Part shown: one piece after another, positions 1 through 8,404 of the stretch
Position numbering within the stretch: the stretch's first letter is position 1
How the letters are laid out: the number at the start of each line of letters is the position of its first letter
DNA from: Kiritimatiellia bacterium
GTDB taxonomy: Bacteria; Verrucomicrobiota; Kiritimatiellia; RFP12; UBA1067
Reading direction: 5' to 3'
Length of the DNA: 12,885 bases
NCBI GenBank assembly: GCA_017479035.1
Contig: JAFVCR010000083.1
Span: 1 to 12,885, forward strand
The notes under the pieces: generated by a model
What the model was told of the DNA's origin: nothing
Databases searched by the model: none
What the model saw: the letters and a program-made list of their open reading frames with translations, nothing else
Program-made: the position numbers and the translations under genes

Positions 1-3000
1 AGGATGACGTTCTCCTTGAAGCCGCGCAGGTAGTCGCGGCGGCCCTGGGTGGCGGACTCGGTCAGCACGCGGGTCGTGTCCTGGAAGGACGCGGCGGAGA
101 TGAACGAGTCGGTCTCGAGGGCTGCCTTGGTGATGCCGAGAAGCGCGGGTTGCGCTTCGGCGGGGCGGCGGCCTTCCATCCACATCTGTTCGTTCACGCG
201 CAAGAACGTCTGGCGCGAAACCTGCTCGCCCCAGAGCCAGTCGGTATCGCCCGGATGGGTGATGCGTACCGTGCGGAGCATCTGGCGGACGATGATCTCG
301 ATGTGCTTGTCGTTGATTTCCACGCCTTGCAAGCGATACACCTGCTGCACTTCGTTCACGAGGTAGCGTTGGAGTTCCTGCGGGCCGGACACCTCCAGAA
401 TCTCCTGCGGGATGATGGGGCCTTCAGTCAACTGCTGGCCTTTCTTCACCTTGTCTCCGCGGAAGACGACGATCTGCTTGCCCATCGGGATCTGGTGTTC
501 CTCGGTAATAGACGGATCGTCCGGGTCGGTAACCACGAGAATGCGGCGCCCGCGCACGTTTTCCTTGAAGGAAACCACGCCTTCGATCTTGGCGATTTCG
601 GCGGCGTCCTTGGGCATGCGCGCCTCGAACAGTTCCGCCACGCGCGGCAGCCCGCCCGTGATGTCGCGCGTCTTGGCGGCTTCACGCGGCGTCTTTGCAA
701 GCAATTCGCCGGGGGAGACCTTTGCGCCGTCGCGCACCATCACGATTGCGCCGGTGGGAATGTCGTGGCTGTCGAGGGTGGCCTCAAGGCCGATGTCGTT
801 CTTGCCGCGTATCAAGATGCGCGGATGCAGGTTGGAATCCTTCGTATCGAGCACCACGAGCGTCTTGGCACCCGTCTGGCGGTCGGTCTCAGTGCGGACG
901 GATACGTCCTCCTCGAAATCGACGAACTCGATGCGCCCGTGCGCCTCGGAGAGAACCGGCACGGAGTGGGGGTCCCACTGTGCCACTTTCTGCCCTTTCT
1001 TGACTTCCGCGCCGTCTTCAACAAGCAGCACGCTGCCCATCTGAAGCTGGTAGGTGTCGAGTTTGTTGCCGTCTGCGGACCATATTTCAAGCGAGCCGTT
1101 CTTGTTGAGCACCACTTCGCGGCCTTCGTCGTTGCGCACGAGACGCGCATCCACGAATTTTGCGATACCATCGTTCTTGAGGACGATTTCGCTTGCCTGG
1201 GACGTGGTGGATGCCGTGCCGCCGATGTGGAACGTACGCATCGTAAGCTGCGTGCCGGGTTCGCCGATGGACTGCGCCGCGATGATACCCACCGCCGTGC
1301 CGATTTCCACTTCCTTGCCGGTGGACAGATCCCGCCCGTAGCACTTTGCGCACATGCCGTGTTCGGCATCGCACGTAAGGCCAGAACGTATCCACACCTT
1401 CTCCACGCCCGCCTTGGCGAGGCGCTCGCACGCTTCTTCGTCGATCTCCGCATTCGCCGCCACAAGCACTTCGTTCGTCTTGGGATGGTAGATGTCGTAT
1501 AGGCTCGTGCGGCCAAGGACGCGCTGTGCAAGCGTTACCTTCGTCTCGTCGCCCTCGACGATCGCTTCCACCTCGATGCCGTTCACAGTATTGCAGTCTT
1601 CTGTGGAGATGATCACATCCTGCGAAACATCCACGAGTTTGCGCGTGAGGTAGCCCGCGTCAGCCGTCTTCAGTGCCGTATCGGCCAAGCCCTTGCGCGC
1701 GCCGTGCGACGAAATAAAGTATTCCAACACCGACAGACCCTCGCGGAACGATGCCGTAATCGGACGCTCGATAATATCGCCCGACGGGTTCGACATCAAC
1801 CCGCGCATGCCCGCCAGCTGGCGGATCTGGAGTTTGGAACCACGTGCCTTGGAGTCCACCATCATATAGATAGGATTGAGCTCCGTCGGCGAGGGATTGT
1901 CCGGCGTGACGTTGCGGTCGATGGTCTTGTAGAGTTCGTCGCCCACCTTTTCCGTGGTGCCGCCCCAAATATCAACCACCTTGTTGTGGCGTTCGCCGTC
2001 TGTGATGATACCTTGCTGGAACTGCTGCTGAACCTTCTCCGCCTCCACGCGCGCCTTGGCGATGAGTTCATCCTTCACCGCCGGGCGTATCATGTCCTTA
2101 AGGCCCATCGACGCGCCGGAAACGGTCACGTAGTTGTAGCCGAGGTTCTTGAGGTCGTCGATGAGTTTCACGGCCGCATCGTGCCCTGCCACGCGGTGGC
2201 AGTCGAGTATCAAACTGCCGATGGTGGACTTGGTGACCTTGTCGTTGTAGAAGCCCATCTCCGGCGGGAACACCGCGTTGAATATCACGCGGCCCGCCGT
2301 GGTTTCAATCGTGCGCGTATTGGTAACGCCGTGCGGCCGGCCCGTGGTGCCGTAGTCGGGGTTGCGCAAGCGGATGCGCGTATGGTAGCCAATGGCCTTC
2401 TCCGCAATGCCGAACTCCACTTCGCCAATGTCGTTAAACAGCGGCAGATGCTCGCCGGCGGCGGATGTCTTGCCCGCGATGCGCCCGGCAAGTTTGTCCT
2501 GCTGCCCGGCCGTGGTAAGGAAGTAAAGGCCAAGGCACACATCCTGCGTAGGCGTCATCACAGACTTGCCCGACGCAGGCGAGAATATCGACGTCGCCGC
2601 CAGCATCATCAAGCGCGATTCGATCTGCGCTTCGATCGAAAGCGGCACGTGCACTGCCATCTGGTCGCCGTCGAAGTCCGCATTGAACGGCGTACACACC
2701 ATCGGGTTCAGGCGTATCGCCTTGCCTTCCACGAGCACCGGCTCGAACGCCTGTATGGAAAGCCGGTGGAGCGTAGGCGCGCGGTTGAGGAACACGGTCT
2801 TGTCCTTTATGACTTCGCCGAGAATGTCCCACACCTCTTCCGCCTGGCGGTCGATCATCTTGCGCGCTGTGCGGACTGTGTGGCAGATGCCTTTGTCCTT
2901 CAACGAACGGATGATGAACGGCTCGAACAGACGAAGTGCCATCTCCTTTGGAAGGCCGCACTGCGGCAGCCGCAGATCCGGCCCCACGACGATCACCGAA

Positions 3001-4064
3001 CGCCCGGAATAGTCCACGCGCTTGCCCAGCAGATTCTGGCGGAAACGTCCCGTCTTGCCCTTGAGAATTTCGGAAAGCGACTTCAACGGCCTACTGCCAG
3101 GACCCGTCACCGCACGGCCGCGGCGGCCGTTGTCGAACACCGCGTCCACGGCTTCCTGCAACATGCGCTTTTCGTTGCGGATGATCACATCCGGCGTTTT
3201 GAGCGAAAGCAGATTCTTGAGGCGGTTGTTGCGGTTGATCACGCGGCGGTAGAGGTCGTTCAAATCGCTCGTAGCGAAACGCCCGCCTTCCAACGGCACG
3301 AGCGGCCGCAGATCCGGCGGGATCACCGGCAGCACGTCGAGAATCATCCACTCCGGCTTGCCCTTCGATGCACGGAAGCCGTCCACCACTTTCATGCGCT
3401 TGGAGATTTTCTTGCGCGTCTGTTTGGAGCGTGTCGTTTCGATCTGCTCTTCAAGTTCCTTCATGAGCTTGTCGAGGTCTACCTTGCGCAACAGTTTGCG
3501 CACCGCCTCCGCGCCCATCTCGGCCTTGAATTCGTCGCCATACTTCTCCTGCGCTTCCACGTATTCCTGGTCGGAAAGAATCTGGCCTTCCTTGAGGGAC
3601 GTGCCGCCCGGCTCGATCACGATCCAATCCTGGTAGTAGAGCACGCGCTCGAGTTCGTTCACGGTCTTGTCGAGTATCAAACCGATGCGCGAAGGATTGC
3701 ACTTGAAAAACCAGATATGGCTCACCGGCACTGCCAGCTCGATATGTCCCATGCGCTGGCGGCGCACGGATGAAAGCGTCACTTCCACTCCGCAGCGGTC
3801 GCACACCATTCCTTTGTTCTTGATGCGCTTGTACTTGCCGCACGCGCACTCCCAGTCGTGCGTGGGCCCGAAAATCTTTTCGCAGAAAAGCCCTTCCTTT
3901 TCGGGACGGTACGTGCGGTAGTTGATCGTTTCGGGGTTGCGCACTTCGCCGTGGCTCCACGAGCGTATCTGCTCCGGGCTTGCGAGGGACACCTTCACCG
4001 CGTCGTAATGGGTCGATGCGTTGAAGTTGCCGCCGAAAATATCGTAGGTGTTGAACGGATTCAT
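1..4064 (-). CDS. rpoC: DNA-directed RNA polymerase subunit beta' (C-terminal end cut by window edge)
   Basis: This is the largest RNA polymerase subunit. It holds the active-site magnesium and, with RpoB, forms the catalytic cleft. The reading frame is open for 1354 whole codons from the ATG at 4064 and leaves the window in the conserved LRGFKENVI segment. By comparison with E. coli RpoC (1407 aa), only the last few tens of residues are missing. Visible landmarks are the N-terminal zinc site with C73, C75, C88 and C91; the catalytic NADFDGDQ at 461-468 (D463, D465, D467 bind Mg); the bridge helix segment SSHGARKGLADTALKTA; the second zinc site with C824, C898, C905 and C908; and the trigger loop TMRTFHIGG with H946. 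A roughly 180-residue insertion (about 950-1130) follows the trigger-loop histidine and resembles E. coli SI3. The gene lies 30 bases behind rpoB with its own Shine-Dalgarno sequence, so it is probably cotranscribed with it. No frameshift or internal stop was seen. Confidence 0.99.
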   Translation of the reverse strand, partial: MNPFNTYDIFGGNFNASTHYDAVKVSLASPEQIRSWSHGEVRNPETINYRTYRPEKEGLFCEKIFGPTHDWECACGKYKRIKNKGMVCDRCGVEVTLSSVRRQRMGHIELAVPVSHIWFFKCNPSRIGLILDKTVNELERVLYYQDWIVIEPGGTSLKEGQILSDQEYVEAQEKYGDEFKAEMGAEAVRKLLRKVDLDKLMKELEEQIETTRSKQTRKKISKRMKVVDGFRASKGKPEWMILDVLPVIPPDLRPLVPLEGGRFATSDLNDLYRRVINRNNRLKNLLSLKTPDVIIRNEKRMLQEAVDAVFDNGRRGRAVTGPGSRPLKSLSEILKGKTGRFRQNLLGKRVDYSGRSVIVVGPDLRLPQCGLPKEMALRLFEPFIIRSLKDKGICHTVRTARKMIDRQAEEVWDILGEVIKDKTVFLNRAPTLHRLSIQAFEPVLVEGKAIRLNPMVCTPFNADFDGDQMAVHVPLSIEAQIESRLMMLAATSIFSPASGKSVMTPTQDVCLGLYFLTTAGQQDKLAGRIAGKTSAAGEHLPLFNDIGEVEFGIAEKAIGYHTRIRLRNPDYGTTGRPHGVTNTRTIETTAGRVIFNAVFPPEMGFYNDKVTKSTIGSLILDCHRVAGHDAAVKLIDDLKNLGYNYVTVSGASMGLKDMIRPAVKDELIAKARVEAEKVQQQFQQGIITDGERHNKVVDIWGGTTEKVGDELYKTIDRNVTPDNPSPTELNPIYMMVDSKARGSKLQIRQLAGMRGLMSNPSGDIIERPITASFREGLSVLEYFISSHGARKGLADTALKTADAGYLTRKLVDVSQDVIISTEDCNTVNGIEVEAIVEGDETKVTLAQRVLGRTSLYDIYHPKTNEVLVAANAEIDEEACERLAKAGVEKVWIRSGLTCDAEHGMCAKCYGRDLSTGKEVEIGTAVGIIAAQSIGEPGTQLTMRTFHIGGTASTTSQASEIVLKNDGIAKFVDARLVRNDEGREVVLNKNGSLEIWSADGNKLDTYQLQMGSVLLVEDGAEVKKGQKVAQWDPHSVPVLSEAHGRIEFVDFEEDVSVRTETDRQTGAKTLVVLDTKDSNLHPRILIRGKNDIGLEATLDSHDIPTGAIVMVRDGAKVSPGELLAKTPREAAKTRDITGGLPRVAELFEARMPKDAAEIAKIEGVVSFKENVRGRRILVVTDPDDPSITEEHQIPMGKQIVVFRGDKVKKGQQLTEGPIIPQEILEVSGPQELQRYLVNEVQQVYRLQGVEINDKHIEIIVRQMLRTVRITHPGDTDWLWGEQVSRQTFLRVNEQMWMEGRRPAEAQPALLGITKAALETDSFISAASFQDTTRVLTESATQGRRDYLRGFKENVI

Positions 4065-4071
4065 TTTTGCA

Positions 4072-4076
4072 CTCCT
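4072..4076 (-). promoter_or_regulatory. Ribosome binding site of rpoC
   Basis: AGGAG on the minus strand sits 7 bases before the rpoC ATG at 4064, inside the 30-base rpoB-rpoC spacer. It is a good Shine-Dalgarno sequence. It fixes the rpoC start and shows that the gene is translated on its own initiation signal and not by stop-start overlap with rpoB. Confidence 0.85.
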
Positions 4077-4094
4077 AAATTTCCTGGCTAACCC

Positions 4095-7000
4095 TTATAG
4101 ATCGACTCCGCCAAGGAGTTCGTCTCCCGCAGACGCGGCATCCAGCGCACCCGCCGCAGCCGGTGCCGGCGCGGGAGCAGCTCCCGGCCTCTGGCCTTGC
4201 GGCTTCTTGTCGTCGTCCCCGCCGAGGAGTTCCATATCTAGGCACAGACCGCGCAATTCGTGGATCAGCACCGAGAACGACTCCGGCATCCCCGAATCGA
4301 GCACGTTGTTGCCCTTGACGATGGACTCGTATATGCGCGTGCGGCCTTGGACGTCGTCGGACTTGACCGTCAAAAGTTCCTGCAGCGCATACGCCACGCC
4401 GTAGGCCTCCAACGCCCACACTTCCATTTCGCCCATTCTCTGGCCGCCCAGCTGCGCCTTGCCGCCCAGCGGCTGCTGCGTAACGAGCGAGTAGGACCCG
4501 ATGGCGCGCGCGTGAACCTTGTCCGTAACGAGGTGGTGCAGTTTGAGCATGTAGATCACGCCCACCACCACTCTCTGCGCGAACGGTTCGCCGGTGAGGC
4601 CGTCGTATAGAACCGTCTTGCCGTCTTCGTTGATCCATGCGGCGGAACCTTCAAGTTCCTCTTGGCGTTTGCGCGCGTCGCGCAGCGCGGCATCGATTTC
4701 GCTTTCCTGCACGCCGTCGAACACGGGCGTTGCGGCATGGAAATCCAAAAGCCTGCACGCCAAACCGAGATACGTCTCGAACAACTGCCCTAGGTTCATG
4801 CGCGAAGGCACGCCCAGCGGGTTCAAGACGATGTCCACAGGCGTTCCATCGGGGAGGAACGGCATGTCGCAACTCGGCAGAATGCGCGACACGCAACCCT
4901 TGTTGCCGTGGCGGCCTGCCATCTTGTCGCCCACGGAGAGGTTCTTCTTGTCCACAAGATACACTCTCACGCTCTTCACCACCGTGCCGTCGTTGTCGAA
5001 TTCGTCGAAGTCCGCAAACGGATCCTTCGCCGCATCTTCGAGCTCCGCAAGGCGCGGCACGTATTCGCGGAAGATCGAATCGAGTTTTTCCGCAGCCGGG
5101 CTTTCCTCTATCTGATACGTGGCATGCGCCTTGGCGAGTTTCGTGAGGAGGCTCTTGGTGATCTTCTTGTTGGCGGGGATGATGATGTCGCCACTCTCGG
5201 AATCGGTCACATCCAGCGGCAGTTTCTCTCCGAGGAACACATTTGAAAGCGCGGAGACGAGTTCCCCTTCCACCTTCTTTTTCTTTTCCTCGATTTCGCT
5301 GTCCTTGCTGCGCACTTCCTCTTCTTCGTCGCCCGTGGAGGAACGGGTGGTTTCGCTGGAAGTAGTCACCTTCACCGCCATCACCACGCCCGTCGTCCCC
5401 GGCGGCACCGTAAGCGACGTATCGCGCACGTCGGCGGCCTTTTCACCGAAGATCGCGCGCAGCAGCCGCTCTTCCGGAGAGAGTTCCGTTTCGCCCTTCG
5501 GCGTCACCTTGCCCACGAGGATGTCGCCGGGATGCACCTCCGCGCCCACGCGGATGATGCCGTCCGGCCCCAGATTCTTGAGCGCGTCCTCGCCCACATT
5601 GGGAATATCGCGCGTAATTTCTTCAGGCCCGAGTTTGGTGTCGCGCGCCATGCAGTCGAACGTATTGATGTGCAGCGACGTCAACACGTCCTCGCGCACG
5701 ATGCGTTCATTCACCAGAATCGCGTCTTCGAAGTTGTATCCGCGCCACGACATGAACGCCACCAGCAGGTTCTTGCCCAGTGCGAGTTCGCCCTGATCCG
5801 TCGCCGGGCCGTCCGCTATGCAATCTCCCGCTTCCACCTTCTGCCCATGCTTGACGATCGGCTTTTGGTTGAAGCACGTTCCCGCGTTGCAACGGCGGAA
5901 TTTCTGCAAATCGTAGCGGCGGTAGTGCTTTGCGGGGTTGTCCTCGTATTTCGCCTTGCCGTTTGCAAGTTCGCCGTCCGGCGTCACCATCACAAACTCG
6001 CTGGAAACATACGCCACGATGCCCGGCTCTTCCGCGCACACGATAACGCGGCTGTCCTTTGCGGCGATGCCCTCCAGCCCCGTGCCCACGTAGGGTCTTT
6101 CGCTCTGGAGGAGCGGCACGCCCTGGCGCATCATGTTCGCGCCCATTAGCGCGCGGTTTGCGTCGTCGTGTTCGAGGAACGGAATCAACCCTGCCGCGAT
6201 CGAAATCACCTGCATCGGCGCAACGTCCATGTATTGCACTTCGCTGGCGTTCTTTTCGCAGAACTCGGTTTTGTAGCGGCACGTCACGCGCTTTTCCGCA
6301 AAGGTCTTGTCGTCGTTGAGAATGGCGTTGGCCTGTGCGATTACATACTCTTCTTCGATGTCGGCAGGGAGATACTCCACGGTATCCGTCACCTTGCCGT
6401 CCACCACCTTGCGATACGGTGTTTCTATGAAACCGAACTTGTTAATCTTCGCGTAGATGCCAAGCGAAGAGATAAGACCGATGTTCGGGCCTTCAGGCGT
6501 CTCGATAGGGCAGATGCGCCCGTAGTGCGAAGGATGCACGTCGCGCACCTCGAACCCTGCGCGGTCGCGGCTCAAACCGCCCGGACCCAGCGCGGAGAGC
6601 CTTCTCTTGTGCGCTAGCGCGGAAAGCGGATTCGTCTGATCCATGAACTGCGAGAGCTGGCTGCGCGCGAAAAAGTCGTTCAGCACGCTTGCAAACGTCT
6701 TGGAATTGACCAAGCTCTGCGGGTCGAGCGGCCCGGAATTGGACGCGTCGTGCACCAGCATTCTCTCGCGTATGAGCCTTTCCGTGCGGGCAAGCCCTAT
6801 GCGGCACTGGTTCTCCAGCAATTCTCCCGTCGTGCGGATGCGGCGGTTGCCGAGGTGGTCGATGTCGTCCACCACTTCGCGCCCGGCGTGGATGTCCAGC
6901 AGCAAACGTATCGCCTCGATCACGTCTATGCCCGACGTGTGGAGCGTACGCAGCTCGTCCGGCACCTGTCCCGTGAGGTTGAGTTTCTTGTTGATCTTGT

Positions 7001-8030
7001 AGCGTCCCACATAACCCAGATCGTAGTGCGCAAGTTCGTGGAACATCCTCTGGAACATTTGCTTGGCGTTCGTCACGGTCGGCGGGTCGCCCGGCCTCAT
7101 GCGCTTGTAGATGTCCTTCAGAGCGTCGTCTTCGGAGAAAATACCCATCTTGGCATCTTCGCGCAACGTCTTGATGATCGTGCCGTTGTCGAAGGAGACA
7201 TCCACCGCTTCCACGGAATGGAACCCCGCCGCCGCGAGATTTGCCATCAGTGTGGGCGTGGCAGGGTCGTAACGCCGCGCCAGCACCGCTTGCGAAGCCG
7301 TATCAACGAGGTCGTTCTTCATCACCAGCGAATGCAGTTCCTTCTCGTCGTAAAGCTCCGCGCGGTCGAGGTCGAGCGTCTTGAACTCGTAGTAGAGTTT
7401 GAGAATGTCCTCGTCGTTACCATAGCCCAACGCGCGCAGAAGCGTGGTGGCATAGAATTTCCTGCGCCTGCGCCTCTGATCCATGAAACACCACATCACG
7501 TCGTTCGTGTCGAACATGATTTCGATCCAGTTTCCGCGATCGGGTATGATGCGCACGGAAAGAAGGCTCTGCCCGTTTGCGTGGACCTGCTTCTCCGTGG
7601 AAATGCCCGGGCTGCGGTGCAACTGCGAAACTATCACTCTCTCCGCGCCGTTCACCACAAACGCGCCATCGTCCGTCATCACAGGCATCTCGCCCAAAAG
7701 CACGTCCTTCTCGCGGTAGTCCTCGCCGTCGCGCAGCCTGAACGTCACCGTCAGCGGCCTGGAGTACGTCTCGCCTTCGATCAACGCCTCCTGATACGTC
7801 CATTTCGGCTCGCCGAGTTTGTAACTCACGAACTCCAGCGCATACCTTCCGTCAAACGACACTATCGGGAAGATTTCATGGAATATCGCCTGCAACCCCT
7901 GCTCCTTGCGCTTCCCGGGAGCCACTCCCTCCTGCAAGAATTCGCGATAGGAACGCGTCTGTATGTCGATCAAATCCGGCGGTTCGACCGGATTCTTGAG
8001 TTGCCCGAAGACTTTTCTTTCAGCTTTCAT
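4095..8030 (-). CDS. rpoB: DNA-directed RNA polymerase subunit beta
   Basis: This is the second-largest RNA polymerase subunit (1311 aa; E. coli has 1342). It forms the other half of the catalytic cleft and the rifampicin pocket. The rifampicin cluster SQLSQFMDQTNPLS...HKRRLSALGP lies at 457-482. Residues matching E. coli Q513, D516, S522, H526, R529 and S531 are all wild type (Q461, D464, S470, H474, R477, S479), so the target looks drug-sensitive. The region before this cluster is about 52 residues shorter than in E. coli, so the first lineage insertion (SI1) is reduced. The flap/SI2 region (about 890-1015) carries an acidic and lysine-rich stretch. The active-site motif GDKMAGRHGNKG is at 1034-1045 (K1036, K1044). 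After the conserved end (near LCLDMELLG, about 1270) there is an unusual tail of about 40 residues rich in Ala and Pro. The Shine-Dalgarno is weak (AGAG close to the ATG). The start MKAERKVFGQ fits the family. Confidence 0.99.
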   Translation of the reverse strand: MKAERKVFGQLKNPVEPPDLIDIQTRSYREFLQEGVAPGKRKEQGLQAIFHEIFPIVSFDGRYALEFVSYKLGEPKWTYQEALIEGETYSRPLTVTFRLRDGEDYREKDVLLGEMPVMTDDGAFVVNGAERVIVSQLHRSPGISTEKQVHANGQSLLSVRIIPDRGNWIEIMFDTNDVMWCFMDQRRRRRKFYATTLLRALGYGNDEDILKLYYEFKTLDLDRAELYDEKELHSLVMKNDLVDTASQAVLARRYDPATPTLMANLAAAGFHSVEAVDVSFDNGTIIKTLREDAKMGIFSEDDALKDIYKRMRPGDPPTVTNAKQMFQRMFHELAHYDLGYVGRYKINKKLNLTGQVPDELRTLHTSGIDVIEAIRLLLDIHAGREVVDDIDHLGNRRIRTTGELLENQCRIGLARTERLIRERMLVHDASNSGPLDPQSLVNSKTFASVLNDFFARSQLSQFMDQTNPLSALAHKRRLSALGPGGLSRDRAGFEVRDVHPSHYGRICPIETPEGPNIGLISSLGIYAKINKFGFIETPYRKVVDGKVTDTVEYLPADIEEEYVIAQANAILNDDKTFAEKRVTCRYKTEFCEKNASEVQYMDVAPMQVISIAAGLIPFLEHDDANRALMGANMMRQGVPLLQSERPYVGTGLEGIAAKDSRVIVCAEEPGIVAYVSSEFVMVTPDGELANGKAKYEDNPAKHYRRYDLQKFRRCNAGTCFNQKPIVKHGQKVEAGDCIADGPATDQGELALGKNLLVAFMSWRGYNFEDAILVNERIVREDVLTSLHINTFDCMARDTKLGPEEITRDIPNVGEDALKNLGPDGIIRVGAEVHPGDILVGKVTPKGETELSPEERLLRAIFGEKAADVRDTSLTVPPGTTGVVMAVKVTTSSETTRSSTGDEEEEVRSKDSEIEEKKKKVEGELVSALSNVFLGEKLPLDVTDSESGDIIIPANKKITKSLLTKLAKAHATYQIEESPAAEKLDSIFREYVPRLAELEDAAKDPFADFDEFDNDGTVVKSVRVYLVDKKNLSVGDKMAGRHGNKGCVSRILPSCDMPFLPDGTPVDIVLNPLGVPSRMNLGQLFETYLGLACRLLDFHAATPVFDGVQESEIDAALRDARKRQEELEGSAAWINEDGKTVLYDGLTGEPFAQRVVVGVIYMLKLHHLVTDKVHARAIGSYSLVTQQPLGGKAQLGGQRMGEMEVWALEAYGVAYALQELLTVKSDDVQGRTRIYESIVKGNNVLDSGMPESFSVLIHELRGLCLDMELLGGDDDKKPQGQRPGAAPAPAPAAAGALDAASAGDELLGGVDL

Positions 8031-8161
8031 TCTCTAGCCCTGTTGAATAGAATAAACCCGCGCAGGCTCCAAAGTCGCCCCTGGACGCGCCGCCACGTCG
8101 GTTTTTCCGCGAATGAAGTCCGGTAAGCAGCCGGTTTGTTAACTGTTTCGGCGGTCAAAAC
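8031..8161 (-). other. Untranslated leader of rpoB mRNA
   Basis: If transcription starts about 7 bases after the -10 box at 8168-8173, rpoB has a 5' leader of about 130 nt. I see only short possible stems in it (for example CCGG/CCGG and GACG/CGTC) and no recognisable riboswitch or L10/L12-type binding structure. Its length leaves room for control of rpoB translation or early termination, but nothing in the sequence proves that. The transcription start is predicted and not observed. Confidence 0.45.
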
Positions 8162-8167
8162 TTGTAA

Positions 8168-8196
8168 AGTATATCATAAATCCGCCACCTCCGCAA
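8168..8196 (-). promoter_or_regulatory. Predicted housekeeping promoter of rpoBC
   Basis: On the minus strand, TTGCGG (8191-8196) and TATACT (8168-8173) are separated by 17 bases. TG stands one base before the -10 box, giving an extended -10 (TGATATACT). The -10 is strong and the -35 is weak (TTG only). It is the best promoter in the rmuC-rpoB gap and would let rpoBC be transcribed independently of upstream genes. Confidence 0.7.
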
Positions 8197-8207
8197 TAAC
8201 TTTTTTT

Positions 8208-8242
8208 AGTTTGCAGTTTGCAGTGTGCAGTTTGCAGTTTTC
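8208..8242. repeat. Five-unit heptamer repeat (AGTTTGC)n
   Basis: Five consecutive 7-bp units read AGTTTGC, AGTTTGC, AGTGTGC, AGTTTGC, AGTTTTC. They sit directly upstream of the rpoB promoter, in the non-coding gap. A second, diverged five-unit array of the same heptamer lies at 11301-11335, inside the signal peptide codons of the beta-galactosidase. I recall such arrays as dispersed intergenic repeats in PVC-group genomes. The function is unknown. Confidence 0.85.
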
Positions 8243-8250
8243 TTGCCCAC

Positions 8251-8317
8251 TGTGGGGACGCGGGCGTCTCGCCTGCGGCATATCCTCCTGTGGGGACGCG
8301 GGCGTCTCGCCCGCGGC
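8251..8317. repeat. Tandem pair of 29-bp GC-rich hairpin repeats
   Basis: Two copies of a 29-bp sequence beginning TGTGGGGACGCGGG (8251-8279 and 8289-8317) are identical at 28 of 29 positions and start 38 bp apart. Each can fold into a 7-bp stem with a GTCTC loop (CGCGGGC/GCCCGCG at 8297-8303 and 8309-8315). In the first copy one pair is changed (T at 8274). The rest of the gap to 8357 includes AATATATT and GAGAAAATTCTC (8341-8352), a short AT-rich inverted repeat. The pair resembles REP-type dispersed palindromes. Either strand could form the hairpin, so it might act as an RNA 3' end between rmuC and rpoB, but it has no T tract. Confidence 0.85.
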
Positions 8318-8357
8318 TTCCACCTCGCCCGCAATATATTGAGAAAATTCTCACATT

Positions 8358-8383
8358 TTTCGTGTATTTCGTGTATTTCGTGG
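8358..8383. repeat. Nonamer tandem repeat (TTTCGTGTA)
   Basis: Nearly three copies of a 9-bp unit (TTTCGTGTA, TTTCGTGTA, TTTCGTGG) lie between the hairpin pair and the end of rmuC. On the other strand it reads CACGAAATACACGAAA, a sequence I recall as a very common intergenic repeat in PVC-type genomes. No gene is supported here. Confidence 0.75.
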
Positions 8384-8404
8384 TTAAATTTTTCATTTAC
8401 CCCT

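Noticed and set aside
150..1502. A 450-codon plus-strand open frame opposite the rpoC C-terminal half
   Set aside because: Same explanation: a composition-driven shadow of rpoC with no protein features.
1704..3773. A 689-codon open frame on the plus strand opposite rpoC
   Set aside because: It is antisense to well-conserved rpoC codons, rich in His/Arg/Val as expected of a mirrored frame in GC-rich DNA, and shows no recognisable domain.
6750..8126. A 458-codon plus-strand open frame opposite the rpoB N-terminal half
   Set aside because: Antisense shadow of rpoB; it extends through the rpoB leader only because that stretch lacks stops in this frame.
8208..8383. Possible CRISPR array from repeated units with spacers
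   Set aside because: The repeats are different families, the units are too short or directly tandem, and the 29-bp pair has only one 9-bp gap and no cas gene nearby.
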